A DNA stretch of 64,000 bases from an uncultured Granulosicoccaceae bacterium (GCA_938005265.1 CALLOA010000027.1:1-64000); one strand, 5' to 3'. Shown: positions 51,721-60,728, counted from the first letter of the stretch. Program-made: numbers and translations. The notes: generated by a model not told the origin, from the letters alone.

Positions 51721-52712
51721 AGCTGTTTTTGACCTCAGCCTACGATGTGCACACAATGCTCGATGCTTTGAGGGTGTATGCCGAGTCGGACGTTATTGGC
51801 CGTCATGAGGTTTGTTATAGCGCTGATGAGGCAGATATTATTCTGTTCGTCGAAGATGGTCAGTTCGACGACTATCTCTACAAGCAAATTCAAATGCATA
51901 CCCTGGTTAAACGGTTCCCGGAAAAAGTTTTCATGTACAACGAGGTGGATAAGCCTTGGTGTGTATTACCTGGTTTGTATTGCAATATGCCGCAGCGATT
52001 TTTTCAGAGGAATCGTCAGATTGCATTCCCGATGTTGACCGTACCGAATGAGCTGGTTGCACAAATCTACAGCGCCAATGACACGTCAGAACGCAAGTCG
52101 CTATATTCGTTTGTCGGTGCTGCCAGTCATCGCTGCCGTAAAGGGGTGTTGGCGCTGGCAGACAGGAATCCAGCAGTTATTGATACTTCTGATTTTAACG
52201 TCTGGAACTGTACCACCGAAGAACGGCTTGCTGCCGAAAGACGATATGCAGATATCATGGAAGACAGTCTTTATGTGCTATGCCCACGCGGAATAGGAAC
52301 TTCCAGCTACCGTTTGTTTGAAACCATGCAGGCTGGGCGTGCGCCAGTAATTATTTCTGATCAGTGGGTTGAGCCTCCACAGGTTAACTGGGATTTTGCT
52401 TTACGGATACGCGAGAGCGATGTGGCGGAAATTCCTGAATGGTTACAATCGCGTGCCTCGGAAGCCCGTGATCGTGGTGAGGCCGCACGAGCTGCATGGG
52501 AAGTCTGCTATTCTCCATCAAGAATTTTCGATACCATAACTGAATCAGTGGTGCAGCTGAAAAACGAGCAGGCGGAGAACGTCGGTACAGAAGGCCAGTT
52601 CCTTGAGCAGACACGTAAAATGTTGATTGAACATGAGAATCGTGCTGTAGCGGCAGCTCGTCGAGTACGGGACCGCGTTGCAGAGATGTTTGCACCTGTA
52701 AATCAGAGTTAA
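51717..52712 (+). CDS. Exostosin-like glycosyltransferase family protein
   Basis: A 331-residue protein from ATG 51717 (MKLFLTSAYDVHTML); an in-frame GTG at 51675 adds 14 residues. The C-terminal part has the exostosin/GT47-type pattern YVLCPRGIGTSSYRLFETMQ followed by AGRAPVIISDQWVEPP, which binds the sugar nucleotide in relatives. A coiled tail (EQAENVGTEGQFLEQTRKML) follows. No signal peptide, so cytoplasmic. No polysaccharide gene cluster surrounds it, making it an orphan. The start is overlapped by a possible leader ORF. Confidence 0.8.
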   Translation: MKLFLTSAYDVHTMLDALRVYAESDVIGRHEVCYSADEADIILFVEDGQFDDYLYKQIQMHTLVKRFPEKVFMYNEVDKPWCVLPGLYCNMPQRFFQRNRQIAFPMLTVPNELVAQIYSANDTSERKSLYSFVGAASHRCRKGVLALADRNPAVIDTSDFNVWNCTTEERLAAERRYADIMEDSLYVLCPRGIGTSSYRLFETMQAGRAPVIISDQWVEPPQVNWDFALRIRESDVAEIPEWLQSRASEARDRGEAARAAWEVCYSPSRIFDTITESVVQLKNEQAENVGTEGQFLEQTRKMLIEHENRAVAAARRVRDRVAEMFAPVNQS

Positions 52713-52770
52713 AAGCCTGTTTTACGGGAGATGTTTTAGTGGCTGTATTGCCAGTCACATTTTCTAACTT

Positions 52771-52826
52771 GGTAGCGACCTGGCAGCGAATTGGTAGTGA
52801 CTTGGTAGTGACGCTGGTAGCGTAGG
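52771..52826. repeat. 11-bp tandem repeat, five imperfect units
   Basis: Units GGTAGCGACCT, GGCAGCGAATT, GGTAGTGACTT, GGTAGTGACGCT (12 bp) and GGTAGCGTAGG follow one another between the glycosyltransferase gene and the HNH gene. No coding frame or hairpin is associated. Confidence 0.85.
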
Positions 52827-52939
52827 GCGGGGAATTTTAGGGATACAAGATATCAGTTAATACAAAAGTAGAACACAAACGTCGTATCTTGTGGTATACC
52901 TTGTAGCGCAAAGAATCAAATACGATAAGCTTTCTTCAC

Positions 52940-53503
52940 ATGAACGCAAAGGTATTAAGATTAAACAAGGCTGGAACGCCTATCGCATGGCTTAACTGGC
53001 AGGAAACAGCCACTCTAGTTGCTAAAGATCAGGTGATTTGGAGTCTTGGCGAAGTCGTCTACACCATATACGGCGGCACCAGCAACAGCGGCGCCCGATC
53101 GCGTCTGGACCTGCCAAGTATTGTTGCCTGTGATGGCAAGATAGAAGAAAAAACGTTTGTCCCCAGCCTGACCAATTCTTTATTGTTTTCTCGCGATCAG
53201 CACGTATGCCTGTATTGCGGTCAAGACTTCCCTTCAAGCGAGTTATCTCGCGATCATGTCACACCGACATCACGTGGCGGCAAGGATATATGGACGAATT
53301 GCGTGACTGCTTGCCGACGCTGCAACAACCGAAAAGGAAACAAGACACTGGATGAAGCCAATATGGAATTGCTCGCAGTGCCATTTGTGCCTAATAGATA
53401 CGAGTTCTTTTATCTTTCCAATCACAATGTACTGGCAGATCAGATGGAGTTCCTGAAAACCCGCTTTTCGAAGAACACGAAAAACAATCTGCATTTCCAA
53501 TAA
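52940..53503 (+). CDS. HNH endonuclease family protein
   Basis: A 187-residue protein. The HNH domain (about 88-135) has zinc Cys pairs CLYCGQDFPSSEL and CRRCNNRKG and the catalytic His in SRDHVTPTSRGGKDIWTN. The N-terminal part KVLRLNKAGTPIAWLNWQ and the C-terminal YEFFYLSNHNVLADQMEFL belong to the common chromosomal HNH family found in many gammaproteobacteria. It is not inside an intron, intein or phage. Physiological role unknown. It lies between an orphan glycosyltransferase and an amidotransferase-like gene. Confidence 0.9.
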   Translation: MNAKVLRLNKAGTPIAWLNWQETATLVAKDQVIWSLGEVVYTIYGGTSNSGARSRLDLPSIVACDGKIEEKTFVPSLTNSLLFSRDQHVCLYCGQDFPSSELSRDHVTPTSRGGKDIWTNCVTACRRCNNRKGNKTLDEANMELLAVPFVPNRYEFFYLSNHNVLADQMEFLKTRFSKNTKNNLHFQ

Positions 53504-53570
53504 AATCCAAACACGCTGACCTCAACGCTGCAGAAAGTGAGTTGCTTATCTTCCATACAATCTGGCTAAT

Positions 53571-54257
53571 ATGAATATCGGTCTGCTCGGAGATTTTGAT
53601 GAGGCAGTGACAGCTCACAAAGCGATACCACTTGCTTTGCAACTTGCAGCTGATGAATTAGAGGTAAATATAGAGTATCAGTGGCTGCACTCACAGGATA
53701 TCGAAATCCGGCAACTTGAAGAATATTCCTGCCTCTGGTGTGTACCTGCAAGCCCTTATGAAAATACTGATAATGTGTTGGAAGCAATAAAATTTGCCAG
53801 GGAGCAGGATGTTCCGTTTCTGGGGACCTGTGGCGGGTATCAACATGCAGCACTGGAGTTTGCGCGCAATGTTCTGGGTTTTTCTGAGGCAGGAAATTCG
53901 GAAATAACACCCGATTCGTCAATGCCGGTAATATCAGGTCTGGTATGTAAACTTTATGATGTGGCTGCTGATATTGAGCTTTCTGAAAATTCCGTTATAG
54001 CCTCAGCCTATGGAGCGCTGAATATTTCGGAAGAGTATTTTTGCGGCTATGGTGTCAATCGCGATTATTTGCATCTGTACAACAATTCGGCCTTGAACTT
54101 CACCGGGCATGATGTTGATGGCGACCCCAGGGCGCTGGAAATTAGCGCAAACAGATTTTACGTTGGTACGGCATTCCAGCCAGAACGCTCTGCTTTCAAC
54201 AAGGTGGTGCATCCTCTGATACGCGCCTATCTGATTAGCGCATCAGAACGTCATTAA
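53571..54257 (+). CDS. Class I glutamine amidotransferase-like protein (CTP-synthase C-terminal type)
   Basis: A 228-residue protein related to the amidotransferase half of CTP synthase. The nucleophile elbow FLGTCGGYQHAALEFA contains Cys (about position 86). In the active-site His position the sequence reads TAFQPERSAF, i.e. FQPE instead of the usual HPE, so classical Cys-His-Glu catalysis is doubtful. The N-terminal synthase domain is absent. The Cys codon is TGT, not TGA, so it is not a selenoprotein version. Its end is a 15-bp tandem duplication that includes the stop codon. Confidence 0.82.
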   Translation: MNIGLLGDFDEAVTAHKAIPLALQLAADELEVNIEYQWLHSQDIEIRQLEEYSCLWCVPASPYENTDNVLEAIKFAREQDVPFLGTCGGYQHAALEFARNVLGFSEAGNSEITPDSSMPVISGLVCKLYDVAADIELSENSVIASAYGALNISEEYFCGYGVNRDYLHLYNNSALNFTGHDVDGDPRALEISANRFYVGTAFQPERSAFNKVVHPLIRAYLISASERH

Positions 54258-54275
54258 ATTGAACGTTATTAAATT
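54246..54275 (+). repeat. 15-bp tandem duplication containing the amidotransferase-like stop codon
   Basis: GAACGTCATTAAATT (54246-54260) is followed directly by GAACGTTATTAAATT (54261-54275), one mismatch. The gene stop TAA is in the first copy; the second carries another TAA in the same frame. Confidence 0.95.
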
Positions 54276-54352
54276 TTCTGAGACAACGCAAATTTTACTT
54301 GGGCGGACTTTGTAATAAGCAAGCGATTTTTCTTTAATAATCCGGCTGGAGT

Positions 54353-55945
54353 TCAGCCATCATTTCCCAGCTTGTCATTTTTGCTAAGTGCTTCTGTTGA
54401 AAGATTGCCTGACAATAACTCAAGCATGGCAAGTTCAGAGAAGCTAATCATACTGACATCGCCAGGATTACTTACGCCACCCATCTGTATAATCCAGTTT
54501 CCAGAGTTTGCAATCAGGTTTATATAGTGTGCTTCCGGGTCGTTCAGGTTGTTTGTATTTTTAAGTTTTGTTACTGCAAGAAACACACGCATAGGCCAGC
54601 TTTCACTTTCGTTCTCACTCTCTTGCCTTGACGCCTTACTGATAGTCAGGTGGAGTGTGTTCCAGTAAGTGTTTCCCTCATCAGACCGTATTGCCTTTTC
54701 ATGAAATGATTGCGCAAAAAGATCTGCCGTTTCACCGTTTTCAGTTTGCATCACTGTGATTTCTACGGGCTGAATTCGTGTCGTTTGCTGGTCGAAAAGT
54801 TGTGCTCCTACCATAGAGCGAATTAGACGTGTAAAGCCTTCTTTGGTAGCTGCGCGACGTTCGGGATCGTTGCGTAGATCCAGGCCTTTGATGGGAGAGG
54901 TTTCTATCAGGGCGTACTGCGGTGAGTTCCATTTATGGTTCACGCCTTGTAGCCGGGAGAATATGACGTGGTTACGCTGTACTCGAGCTGTATCCGGGTA
55001 GTTTTGAGGATCCAGAATTTGTACCGGGTCTTCCGGTGGGTTTTTTAGCACGGCTTCAAGGCGCTGTTTGCCGTTTGGCAGGCTCTTTAAGGATTGCAGG
55101 AATCGCTCCCCTTCAACATAGGCATACTCCAGTACATTGCGGCTCACTGCCTGTAAGCTTCGAGCAACAGGGTCGGTTGGCTCTGGAGCTTCAAACATAA
55201 AAGCGTCAAGACTCTGCAAACCCCGAAGACAATTCAGATTGCTACAGATTTCCCTTGTTGCCAGTTGAGCATGACCCTCAAAAACTGCTGATTGTGCAAC
55301 TGAGGCGCGAAAATTCAACTCTCTGCGATTGTGAATCTGGAAACGCTTGTTGTCAGCTGCATGAACAAGTTCATGAATAATCAACGCAAGCAACCCCTGT
55401 TTGATCAAATCTCTTTCTTTGTTCTGTGAAGATAAATTGGAAGAGTCTCTTAAAGAATTTCTGAATACAGCAAGTAGTTCCCGATTGAGTACTACCTGAT
55501 TCTCCGGCGATACATAGAGTCCGGCGTAGGTTCCAGCCTGGTCCTCGAGAACTTTATCAACAAAAAAATCAGCGAATTGATTGTTATGGAATACTGCGTG
55601 ACTGAGCTTGTCGGTTTCGCGGCGGACAAAGTGTTCCAGTTCATTATTGTCTGCCAGTTTCAGTGTGACCGGTTCCAGTGATATTCCGAAATGTTTGCCA
55701 ACAGCAACCTGCGCATATTTATAAATTTCTGTAACAAACTCATCGCTATCGACAGCGGTATCTTTGGCTACATCTGCAAATGCTGAGTGTTGTGGGTCCA
55801 GGCTTGATTTGCTGGTGGATTCCAGCGGTGCATCTGGTCTGTCCAGTGTTGCCTGGCAGCCTGCGACTAAAAACGACAACAGCAAAATACTCGCGATGGT
55901 ACGCGTGTTTGGCTGTTTCTGATGATGCAGAGAAAAATTGTGCAT
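54353..55945 (-). CDS. Putative lipoprotein metallopeptidase (HExxH)
   Basis: A 530-residue predicted lipoprotein with lipobox LVAGC (Cys30) after a hydrophobic signal. A gluzincin-like site is visible: IIHELVHAADNKRF with HExxH near residue 190, and a possible third ligand Glu in VFEGHAQLATRE about 30 residues later. The rest (MISFSELAMLELLSG and other segments) is unrecognised. It would face the periplasm or outer membrane inner leaflet. No family can be named with confidence. It stands near another predicted envelope peptidase (56667). Confidence 0.7.
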   Translation of the reverse strand: MHNFSLHHQKQPNTRTIASILLLSFLVAGCQATLDRPDAPLESTSKSSLDPQHSAFADVAKDTAVDSDEFVTEIYKYAQVAVGKHFGISLEPVTLKLADNNELEHFVRRETDKLSHAVFHNNQFADFFVDKVLEDQAGTYAGLYVSPENQVVLNRELLAVFRNSLRDSSNLSSQNKERDLIKQGLLALIIHELVHAADNKRFQIHNRRELNFRASVAQSAVFEGHAQLATREICSNLNCLRGLQSLDAFMFEAPEPTDPVARSLQAVSRNVLEYAYVEGERFLQSLKSLPNGKQRLEAVLKNPPEDPVQILDPQNYPDTARVQRNHVIFSRLQGVNHKWNSPQYALIETSPIKGLDLRNDPERRAATKEGFTRLIRSMVGAQLFDQQTTRIQPVEITVMQTENGETADLFAQSFHEKAIRSDEGNTYWNTLHLTISKASRQESENESESWPMRVFLAVTKLKNTNNLNDPEAHYINLIANSGNWIIQMGGVSNPGDVSMISFSELAMLELLSGNLSTEALSKNDKLGNDG

Positions 55946-56224
55946 TTAGGGTGCATTTACTAACCGTCGATAATGACTTTATCCTACCCTACTGAGGGAT
56001 TTAGTTGGTGAAATAGCAAGACTTTCGGGATCTTGACCGCAGAAGAATCTAAGCGTGCCCGGCTTGACAGGACCTGCTAGACAGATCGATAAGTCAGGCG
56101 TGTATTAGCGATAAAAAATTCCGCCGAACGATTGCTGGCAGAGTGTTAAACGGGTCACAGTAGCGCTATGTATCGGCCACCTACTTAGCTGATAGGTTAT
56201 TTAAGGGAAGGGGGAGAGGCAGAA

Positions 56225-56533
56225 TCAGGAGGCTTTGCGCAGCTCGCTCATCTGACGGCATTCTCGGCACAAATAAAGGCTTGATTGATAACACTCAAGA
56301 ACGAACTCATCTTCTACATTACAGCTTGTCGGGCAGCCATCGTTTAAAGCTCCCCTGCAGGCAGGAGCCAACAGTGGTTCGATATCTTTGCTGAAGGACT
56401 GTCGCTCCAGAGCGTCCAGATCGTCGATACTTCCGTCGAACAAAATTTTTTCCGCGATTTCCTGTGCGGTATCAGTCAGCAGATCTGTGTACTCAACGAG
56501 ATACTCAATGATATCCAGTGTATTTTTTTTCAT
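56225..56533 (-). CDS. Small Cys-rich hypothetical protein
   Basis: A 102-residue protein read from ATG 56533. The N-terminal two-thirds are acidic and helical (MKKNTLDIIEYLVEYTDLLT). The C-terminal third has seven Cys (PACRGALNDGC, TSCNVEDEFVLEC, LYLCRECRQM), ending in a CxxC pair, suggesting a metal site or disulfides. I do not recognise a family. The gene is flanked by gaps of about 280 and 130 bp, and codon use looks ordinary. It could be genuine, but the ribosome-binding site is weak. Confidence 0.6.
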   Translation of the reverse strand: MKKNTLDIIEYLVEYTDLLTDTAQEIAEKILFDGSIDDLDALERQSFSKDIEPLLAPACRGALNDGCPTSCNVEDEFVLECYQSSLYLCRECRQMSELRKAS

Positions 56534-56666
56534 TCTGTTCTTTTAATCCAGGAGTGATCAGAATCGAAATACCAAAGATTCATGTATCGGGCCAGACAAG
56601 CTTGGAATCGCTTGCCGTACTTTCTTATTTCTGTGTTTCAGGCGTGAGACTTGCACTAAAGCACAC

Positions 56667-57944
56667 ATGGATCAGTTTGCAGATAAAACGAAAGGCCTGT
56701 TTTATTTTTTTACAGCGATTGCTGGCGCGTTTATTCTGACTGCCTGCGCGTCACCCGCTTCCTTGCCGGCTGTGTCCCAGGATCTATTGGGCAGTGGTGA
56801 TAGATTGGCGCATGCGCAGTACATAGAAGCAAACAACAGTATGGTTGAGCTTCACAACCGTGGGGCTGTTTACGACGATGATGTGTCGCGTCAATTGATT
56901 GATCGGGTACTGAACAGGCTCTTTCCCGGTCAGCACAATAATCCCGTCAGAGTGACGCTTGCACGTTTGCCCGGGGAGAATGCTTATGCCTTGCCCACGG
57001 GCGATATTGTTTTACACCAGAGTATGCTCGCAGCATTATCCAGCGAAGCGCAATTGGCTTTTGTTCTGGCGCATGAGGCTGCTCATGTCTTCCTCAATCA
57101 TGCATGGTTGAGTGCCACACATCGCTCGAAACGGCGTGCTGCAGCACACCTGACAGACTTGATATTGTTTGGTAATAACCGATCCTATGGTTATTTTGCC
57201 AACAGCGTAGAGGCTTATAGTCGGCAACAGGAATTTGATGCTGATGATTACGCTGCCAATATCCTGCTTAATGCGGGCTATGATCTTGAAGATGCTGGTG
57301 GTTTTTTCAAAGTCCTGCAACGTTACCCGATGGTTTATGAAGCGGATGCATCGCAGCGAACCCATCCTGGTATTAATGAACGAAAGCAGCGGTTGGCACA
57401 GCTGTCTCAACGATTGACTATCGCTACACCGGTATTGGCCAGAGCAGTCGGCGATGACACACTGGAGCAGGCAAGACAGTTCAACAATCATCGTAGTAAT
57501 GTTCTGAGTCGCAGCATTCGTGACAAGATTGGTGAGCACGATCTGCCGGGAGCATTGCTACAAATAGACGAGCTGGAGAATCTCAACGGAGAAACAGGTT
57601 TTACAGATTGCTTACGGGCAGAGCTCTATGAAGCAATTGCATCGGATGTTGAAGAGGCGGGTAAAGCTATCCGTGAGATTTTCGACAGGCCTGAGCCGTC
57701 AGAGCAAAAAGCAGCTGAAAAAAATGAGACGGCTGAACAGGGTTCAGCTAGCGTATTTTTTCTCAGGCAAGCTGAAGCAATCTATGAAACCAGATTAAGC
57801 AAAGACGGGAATTCGGATTGTGCGCAACAGGGGCTTGAACAAATTCAAACACAGTTAACTGCATCGAGCCCTGCATCAAATAGTAATTCGTTTCATCAAC
57901 AGTCGTTGTCAGGGCTGTCAGCCCCGCTATCGACTGGCTGGTAG
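56667..57944 (+). CDS. M48-family lipoprotein protease (BepA/LoiP-like)
   Basis: A 425-residue predicted lipoprotein. The signal ends in LTAC (lipobox, Cys near residue 27). The M48 catalytic motif is FVLAHEAAHVFLNHAW, and the downstream Glu is in SRQQEFDADDYAANILL. A C-terminal TPR-like or helical region follows from about 250 (DDTLEQARQFNNHRSNVLSR). Relatives degrade misassembled outer-membrane proteins. The next gene (57960) starts 15 bp after its stop on the same strand and is a lipoprotein, so they probably form an operon. Confidence 0.87.
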   Translation: MDQFADKTKGLFYFFTAIAGAFILTACASPASLPAVSQDLLGSGDRLAHAQYIEANNSMVELHNRGAVYDDDVSRQLIDRVLNRLFPGQHNNPVRVTLARLPGENAYALPTGDIVLHQSMLAALSSEAQLAFVLAHEAAHVFLNHAWLSATHRSKRRAAAHLTDLILFGNNRSYGYFANSVEAYSRQQEFDADDYAANILLNAGYDLEDAGGFFKVLQRYPMVYEADASQRTHPGINERKQRLAQLSQRLTIATPVLARAVGDDTLEQARQFNNHRSNVLSRSIRDKIGEHDLPGALLQIDELENLNGETGFTDCLRAELYEAIASDVEEAGKAIREIFDRPEPSEQKAAEKNETAEQGSASVFFLRQAEAIYETRLSKDGNSDCAQQGLEQIQTQLTASSPASNSNSFHQQSLSGLSAPLSTGW

Positions 57945-57959
57945 TGGGTCTGAATTAAA

Positions 57960-58739
57960 GTGAGGTGGGTACTTTTCGGTTTTTCTTTTTTGCTGGTCTG
58001 TTCATGCGGCCTTTCAAAACCCGATGTGAAGCCTGGCGGCGGCCCGTTCCGTGCTCAAGATCTTGATGACTATGCATTCGAAGCGCAGGTGCTGCCTGAG
58101 AACACTGCGATCGCACCCCAACTAATCGTTTTGCCTTTCAGTGTTTCATTGCAACGTCACTATCTGGTGAAAGACCCGGTGTTTGAGCGATCTCGATACC
58201 CGCAGATGGGCAAGTCGTTTGGTGATACCGTCAATCGATGGGCCGAAGTGCGAGGTTATGATTCGCAGATTCTTGATGCTGCCGGTAGCAGTAACCTGTT
58301 TGCGTCACAGCGTGTTACATCCACCAGTATCAGGCAGTTAAATAAAAAAGGTTCGATAGCCCATGTACCGCCATTACGTGGCTTGGTACGGGAGTTGAAA
58401 CCGGAGCTGCAAATCAAGTCCGGCTCGCTGATTATGGCTGGCTCTTATATCGGCCACAACAAATCAAACGGTCAGCTGCTGAAAGAAAGAGTGTCCAGTG
58501 GTATGCGCTTCCTCAGCAGTTTGGGTCGGAAACAGTTCCGGCGTCCACCGGGTGGTTTCGGCAAATTGTTTGTAGTGATGCTCGAGGGCGACACAGGCAG
58601 GTTGGTCTGGTTCAGTGATGCGGAAGCCAGTCCTGAAAACGCCAACCAGGTATTGGCCGGGGTTCTGACTCAATACAAGCACAGCCGATCTGACGAGGCC
58701 TACAGCGTGCAGGCAACAGCTTTGCCTCCTGATCTCTAG
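57960..58739 (+). CDS. Putative lipoprotein of unknown function
   Basis: A 259-residue protein with GTG start (MRWVLFGFSFLLVCSCGLSK). The lipobox is LVCSC, with Cys at about 16. No family is recognised; beta-strand-rich sequence (LIVLPFSVSLQRHYLVKDPV) with a basic patch near residue 190 (LGRKQFRRPPGG). It follows the M48 lipoprotein by 15 bp and is probably its partner. It converges on the GH16 gene. Confidence 0.7.
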   Translation: MRWVLFGFSFLLVCSCGLSKPDVKPGGGPFRAQDLDDYAFEAQVLPENTAIAPQLIVLPFSVSLQRHYLVKDPVFERSRYPQMGKSFGDTVNRWAEVRGYDSQILDAAGSSNLFASQRVTSTSIRQLNKKGSIAHVPPLRGLVRELKPELQIKSGSLIMAGSYIGHNKSNGQLLKERVSSGMRFLSSLGRKQFRRPPGGFGKLFVVMLEGDTGRLVWFSDAEASPENANQVLAGVLTQYKHSRSDEAYSVQATALPPDL

Positions 58740-58775
58740 TGATGATACCTGCGAGGTGGCTCCCCACAGGCTATA

Positions 58776-58819
58776 GCTCACAGCGTTGGTGAGCTGATTT
58801 GGCAGTGAGCTAAAGCTCA
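58776..58819. terminator. Inverted repeats between convergent lipoprotein and GH16 genes
   Basis: GCTCAC-AGCGTTG-GTGAGC (58776-58794) and the palindrome TGAGCT-AA-AGCTCA (58806-58819, which includes the GH16 stop codon) lie back to back. The sequence CAACGCTG occurs at both sites, so the second may derive from a duplication. They could end both transcripts, although no T-run follows. Confidence 0.4.
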
Positions 58820-60424
58820 GCGTTGGTAGGCCCTGATGTAGTCAACAGCCATAGTGGCAGGAAACTGTGTAGAGCCGTCCGGGTCACCTGGCCACCATCC
58901 ACCAACGGCGAGATTAACCAACAGGTACATTTCTTCGTTGGAAACGTTGCCATCGTCAAACCGGTTTTGCTCAACACCGTCAACATACCAGATGATAGTG
59001 CCTGGCTCCCATCTGACCGCATAGGTGTGGAAATCCTGGCTGTAGTCGGGCCCATGAGTTTCGAATGACGGTGTTCTTCTGGCTGCCCAGCCATCAACCC
59101 AGTGGTAGGTCTGATAGACCTGACTGCGCTGGTGGCCTATGTACTCGACTACATCAATTTCCGGCCGGTTCAGATGATCGTGATGGTGCAATAACCAGAA
59201 GGCTGACCATAGCCCCCGCCCGGCGGGTAGTTTGGCTCGCATCTCCACATAGCCATATTTCATTGTGAACTTGTTGTAGGTCGTCATAGCGCCCGACAGG
59301 TAGGGCTGGTTTACTGCATTGCCTCTCAGATGATCCGGAGTTCGTATCGCGTTGATATACATGAACTCGCCATCAAAGGAAAAAGGCTGGTAGCCAAACC
59401 AGGGGTTGGTTAGCTGATCAACATAGAATTGCTTTTCGCTGTTGATGATCCAGGTGGAACCCCAGCGGTAGCTGGTATTCCATTTGTTGCCGTCCAGCCC
59501 GCCGCTCTGGAATTCCTCGGCAAAAACCAGGCGATAGCCGTCAGGAACAGAAGATGTCGAAGAGTTGCTGTTGCTGGCCGGACTTGCTGCTTCTGCCTGG
59601 GGCTGGGTTGTTTGCGCTTGGTTTGAATTCTGATTTGAAACGTCACCGTTGGCCGTGTTGACAACCAGCGGATCGGACGGGTCAGAGAATTTCACCTGTT
59701 CATCAATGGCAACAACGGTATAGCGGTAGTCCCGGCCCCATTCGATCCATGATTCGTTGTACTCATTGCCGCCGACCCAGGTTATGTAGGAACCATCGCG
59801 ATAGATGTTATAACCGGTCACTCTTCGAGGGCTGTTCGGTGTTTGCCAGGTCAGGCGTATCTGGTTGCCATTGAGGACGTTGGCGCTGAGGTTTGATGGC
59901 CTGTCAGGTCGATCTGCACCGGCATTGCTATTGTTGCTTTGGTCGTTTTGAGGTGCCGGCGGGGCCACTCCCGATGCTTGAGCTGAGGCGATGGCAGAAA
60001 GCGCAGAATAATTGGCAGAGAAATCAAACGCGGTTATCTGATAGTCATGCAGAGTCCCGGGGCGTGCGTTTCTGTCAATGTAGTTGGTTTCCCTGACCGT
60101 ATCGTAGTAGCTGCCGTCTCGGTAAACGTTGTAACCCGCGATTCCTGAATCATCCCATGGTCTGTTCCATGTAACCCTGATTGATGTTTCAGAAATTGCG
60201 CTGGTGAATATGCCGTTTACTATTGAAGGTGGCTGGGAATCTGCAACCGCAAAGGGTGCTTTGAGAGCAAGAGCAAACAGTGTCAGGACCAGAAAACAAA
60301 GCCGGGCAGAGGGTGACCGGCGTTTGCCTGAAAATCTGCTTAACGTTTTGTTTGCGCCAGTTTTTGCGCCAGTGATTGCGAGAGAAAAAAATGAAGTAGC
60401 GGTCGTATTGATTTGCTGGAGCAT
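58817..60424 (-). CDS. GH16-family beta-glucanase (laminarinase-like) with two FN3 domains
   Basis: A 535-residue secreted enzyme. An extended N-terminus precedes the signal-like LCFLVLTLFALALKAPFAVA. Two fibronectin type III domains follow (about 70-150 and 170-255) with the repeated GYNVYRDGSY/GYNIYRDGSY and a Ser/Asn/Gln-rich linker. The GH16 catalytic domain covers about 290-535 with the diagnostic EIDVVEYIG (ExDxxE) and VEMRAKLPAGRGLWSAFWLL. Such enzymes cut beta-1,3/1,4-glucans such as laminarin. A 12-bp tandem duplication is present in its N-terminal coding region (60351-60374). No sugar transporter is adjacent. Confidence 0.9.
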   Translation of the reverse strand: MLQQINTTATSFFSLAITGAKTGANKTLSRFSGKRRSPSARLCFLVLTLFALALKAPFAVADSQPPSIVNGIFTSAISETSIRVTWNRPWDDSGIAGYNVYRDGSYYDTVRETNYIDRNARPGTLHDYQITAFDFSANYSALSAIASAQASGVAPPAPQNDQSNNSNAGADRPDRPSNLSANVLNGNQIRLTWQTPNSPRRVTGYNIYRDGSYITWVGGNEYNESWIEWGRDYRYTVVAIDEQVKFSDPSDPLVVNTANGDVSNQNSNQAQTTQPQAEAASPASNSNSSTSSVPDGYRLVFAEEFQSGGLDGNKWNTSYRWGSTWIINSEKQFYVDQLTNPWFGYQPFSFDGEFMYINAIRTPDHLRGNAVNQPYLSGAMTTYNKFTMKYGYVEMRAKLPAGRGLWSAFWLLHHHDHLNRPEIDVVEYIGHQRSQVYQTYHWVDGWAARRTPSFETHGPDYSQDFHTYAVRWEPGTIIWYVDGVEQNRFDDGNVSNEEMYLLVNLAVGGWWPGDPDGSTQFPATMAVDYIRAYQR

Positions 60425-60728
60425 TTGATTGGGTTCTTACAGTTTACTCTGGGCAGCAAGCACCAATGGCAATCGTTCCCTGGTCGCTTCTGGCAGCCTC
60501 GCTGGCCAAGATGTCAAAGTTTACACTTGAATCTTAACCAAAGATGAATAGTGCGATTATTCAGTAGTTTAGTGTAAGAATAAAGATGTTTTTTTGACAC
60601 GTAATCCTTGACAGCTTGTCAGGATGATCTACGCGCTACTTAATTTTTAAGCCTGAATTCAGTTTCAGCAGTAAGCTATTGTCTGTTGGCCGTTTTGCGT
60701 TTCGTTTTTGTCAGATGGCTCACGTTAC
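60425..60728. other. Intergenic region between GH16 and acyl-CoA ligase genes
   Basis: About 300 bp, AT-rich in its middle part. Both flanking genes point leftward, so it holds the end of the ligase transcript and the GH16 promoter. No clear hairpin with a T-run and no repeat were found. Confidence 0.4.

Noticed and set aside
52940..53503. HNH endonuclease as a sign of phage, intron or mobile element
   Set aside because: It belongs to a common chromosomal HNH family and no phage, intron or transposon features are adjacent.
53571..54257. Amidotransferase-like protein as a selenoprotein
   Set aside because: The nucleophile is encoded by TGT and no in-frame TGA occurs before the stop.
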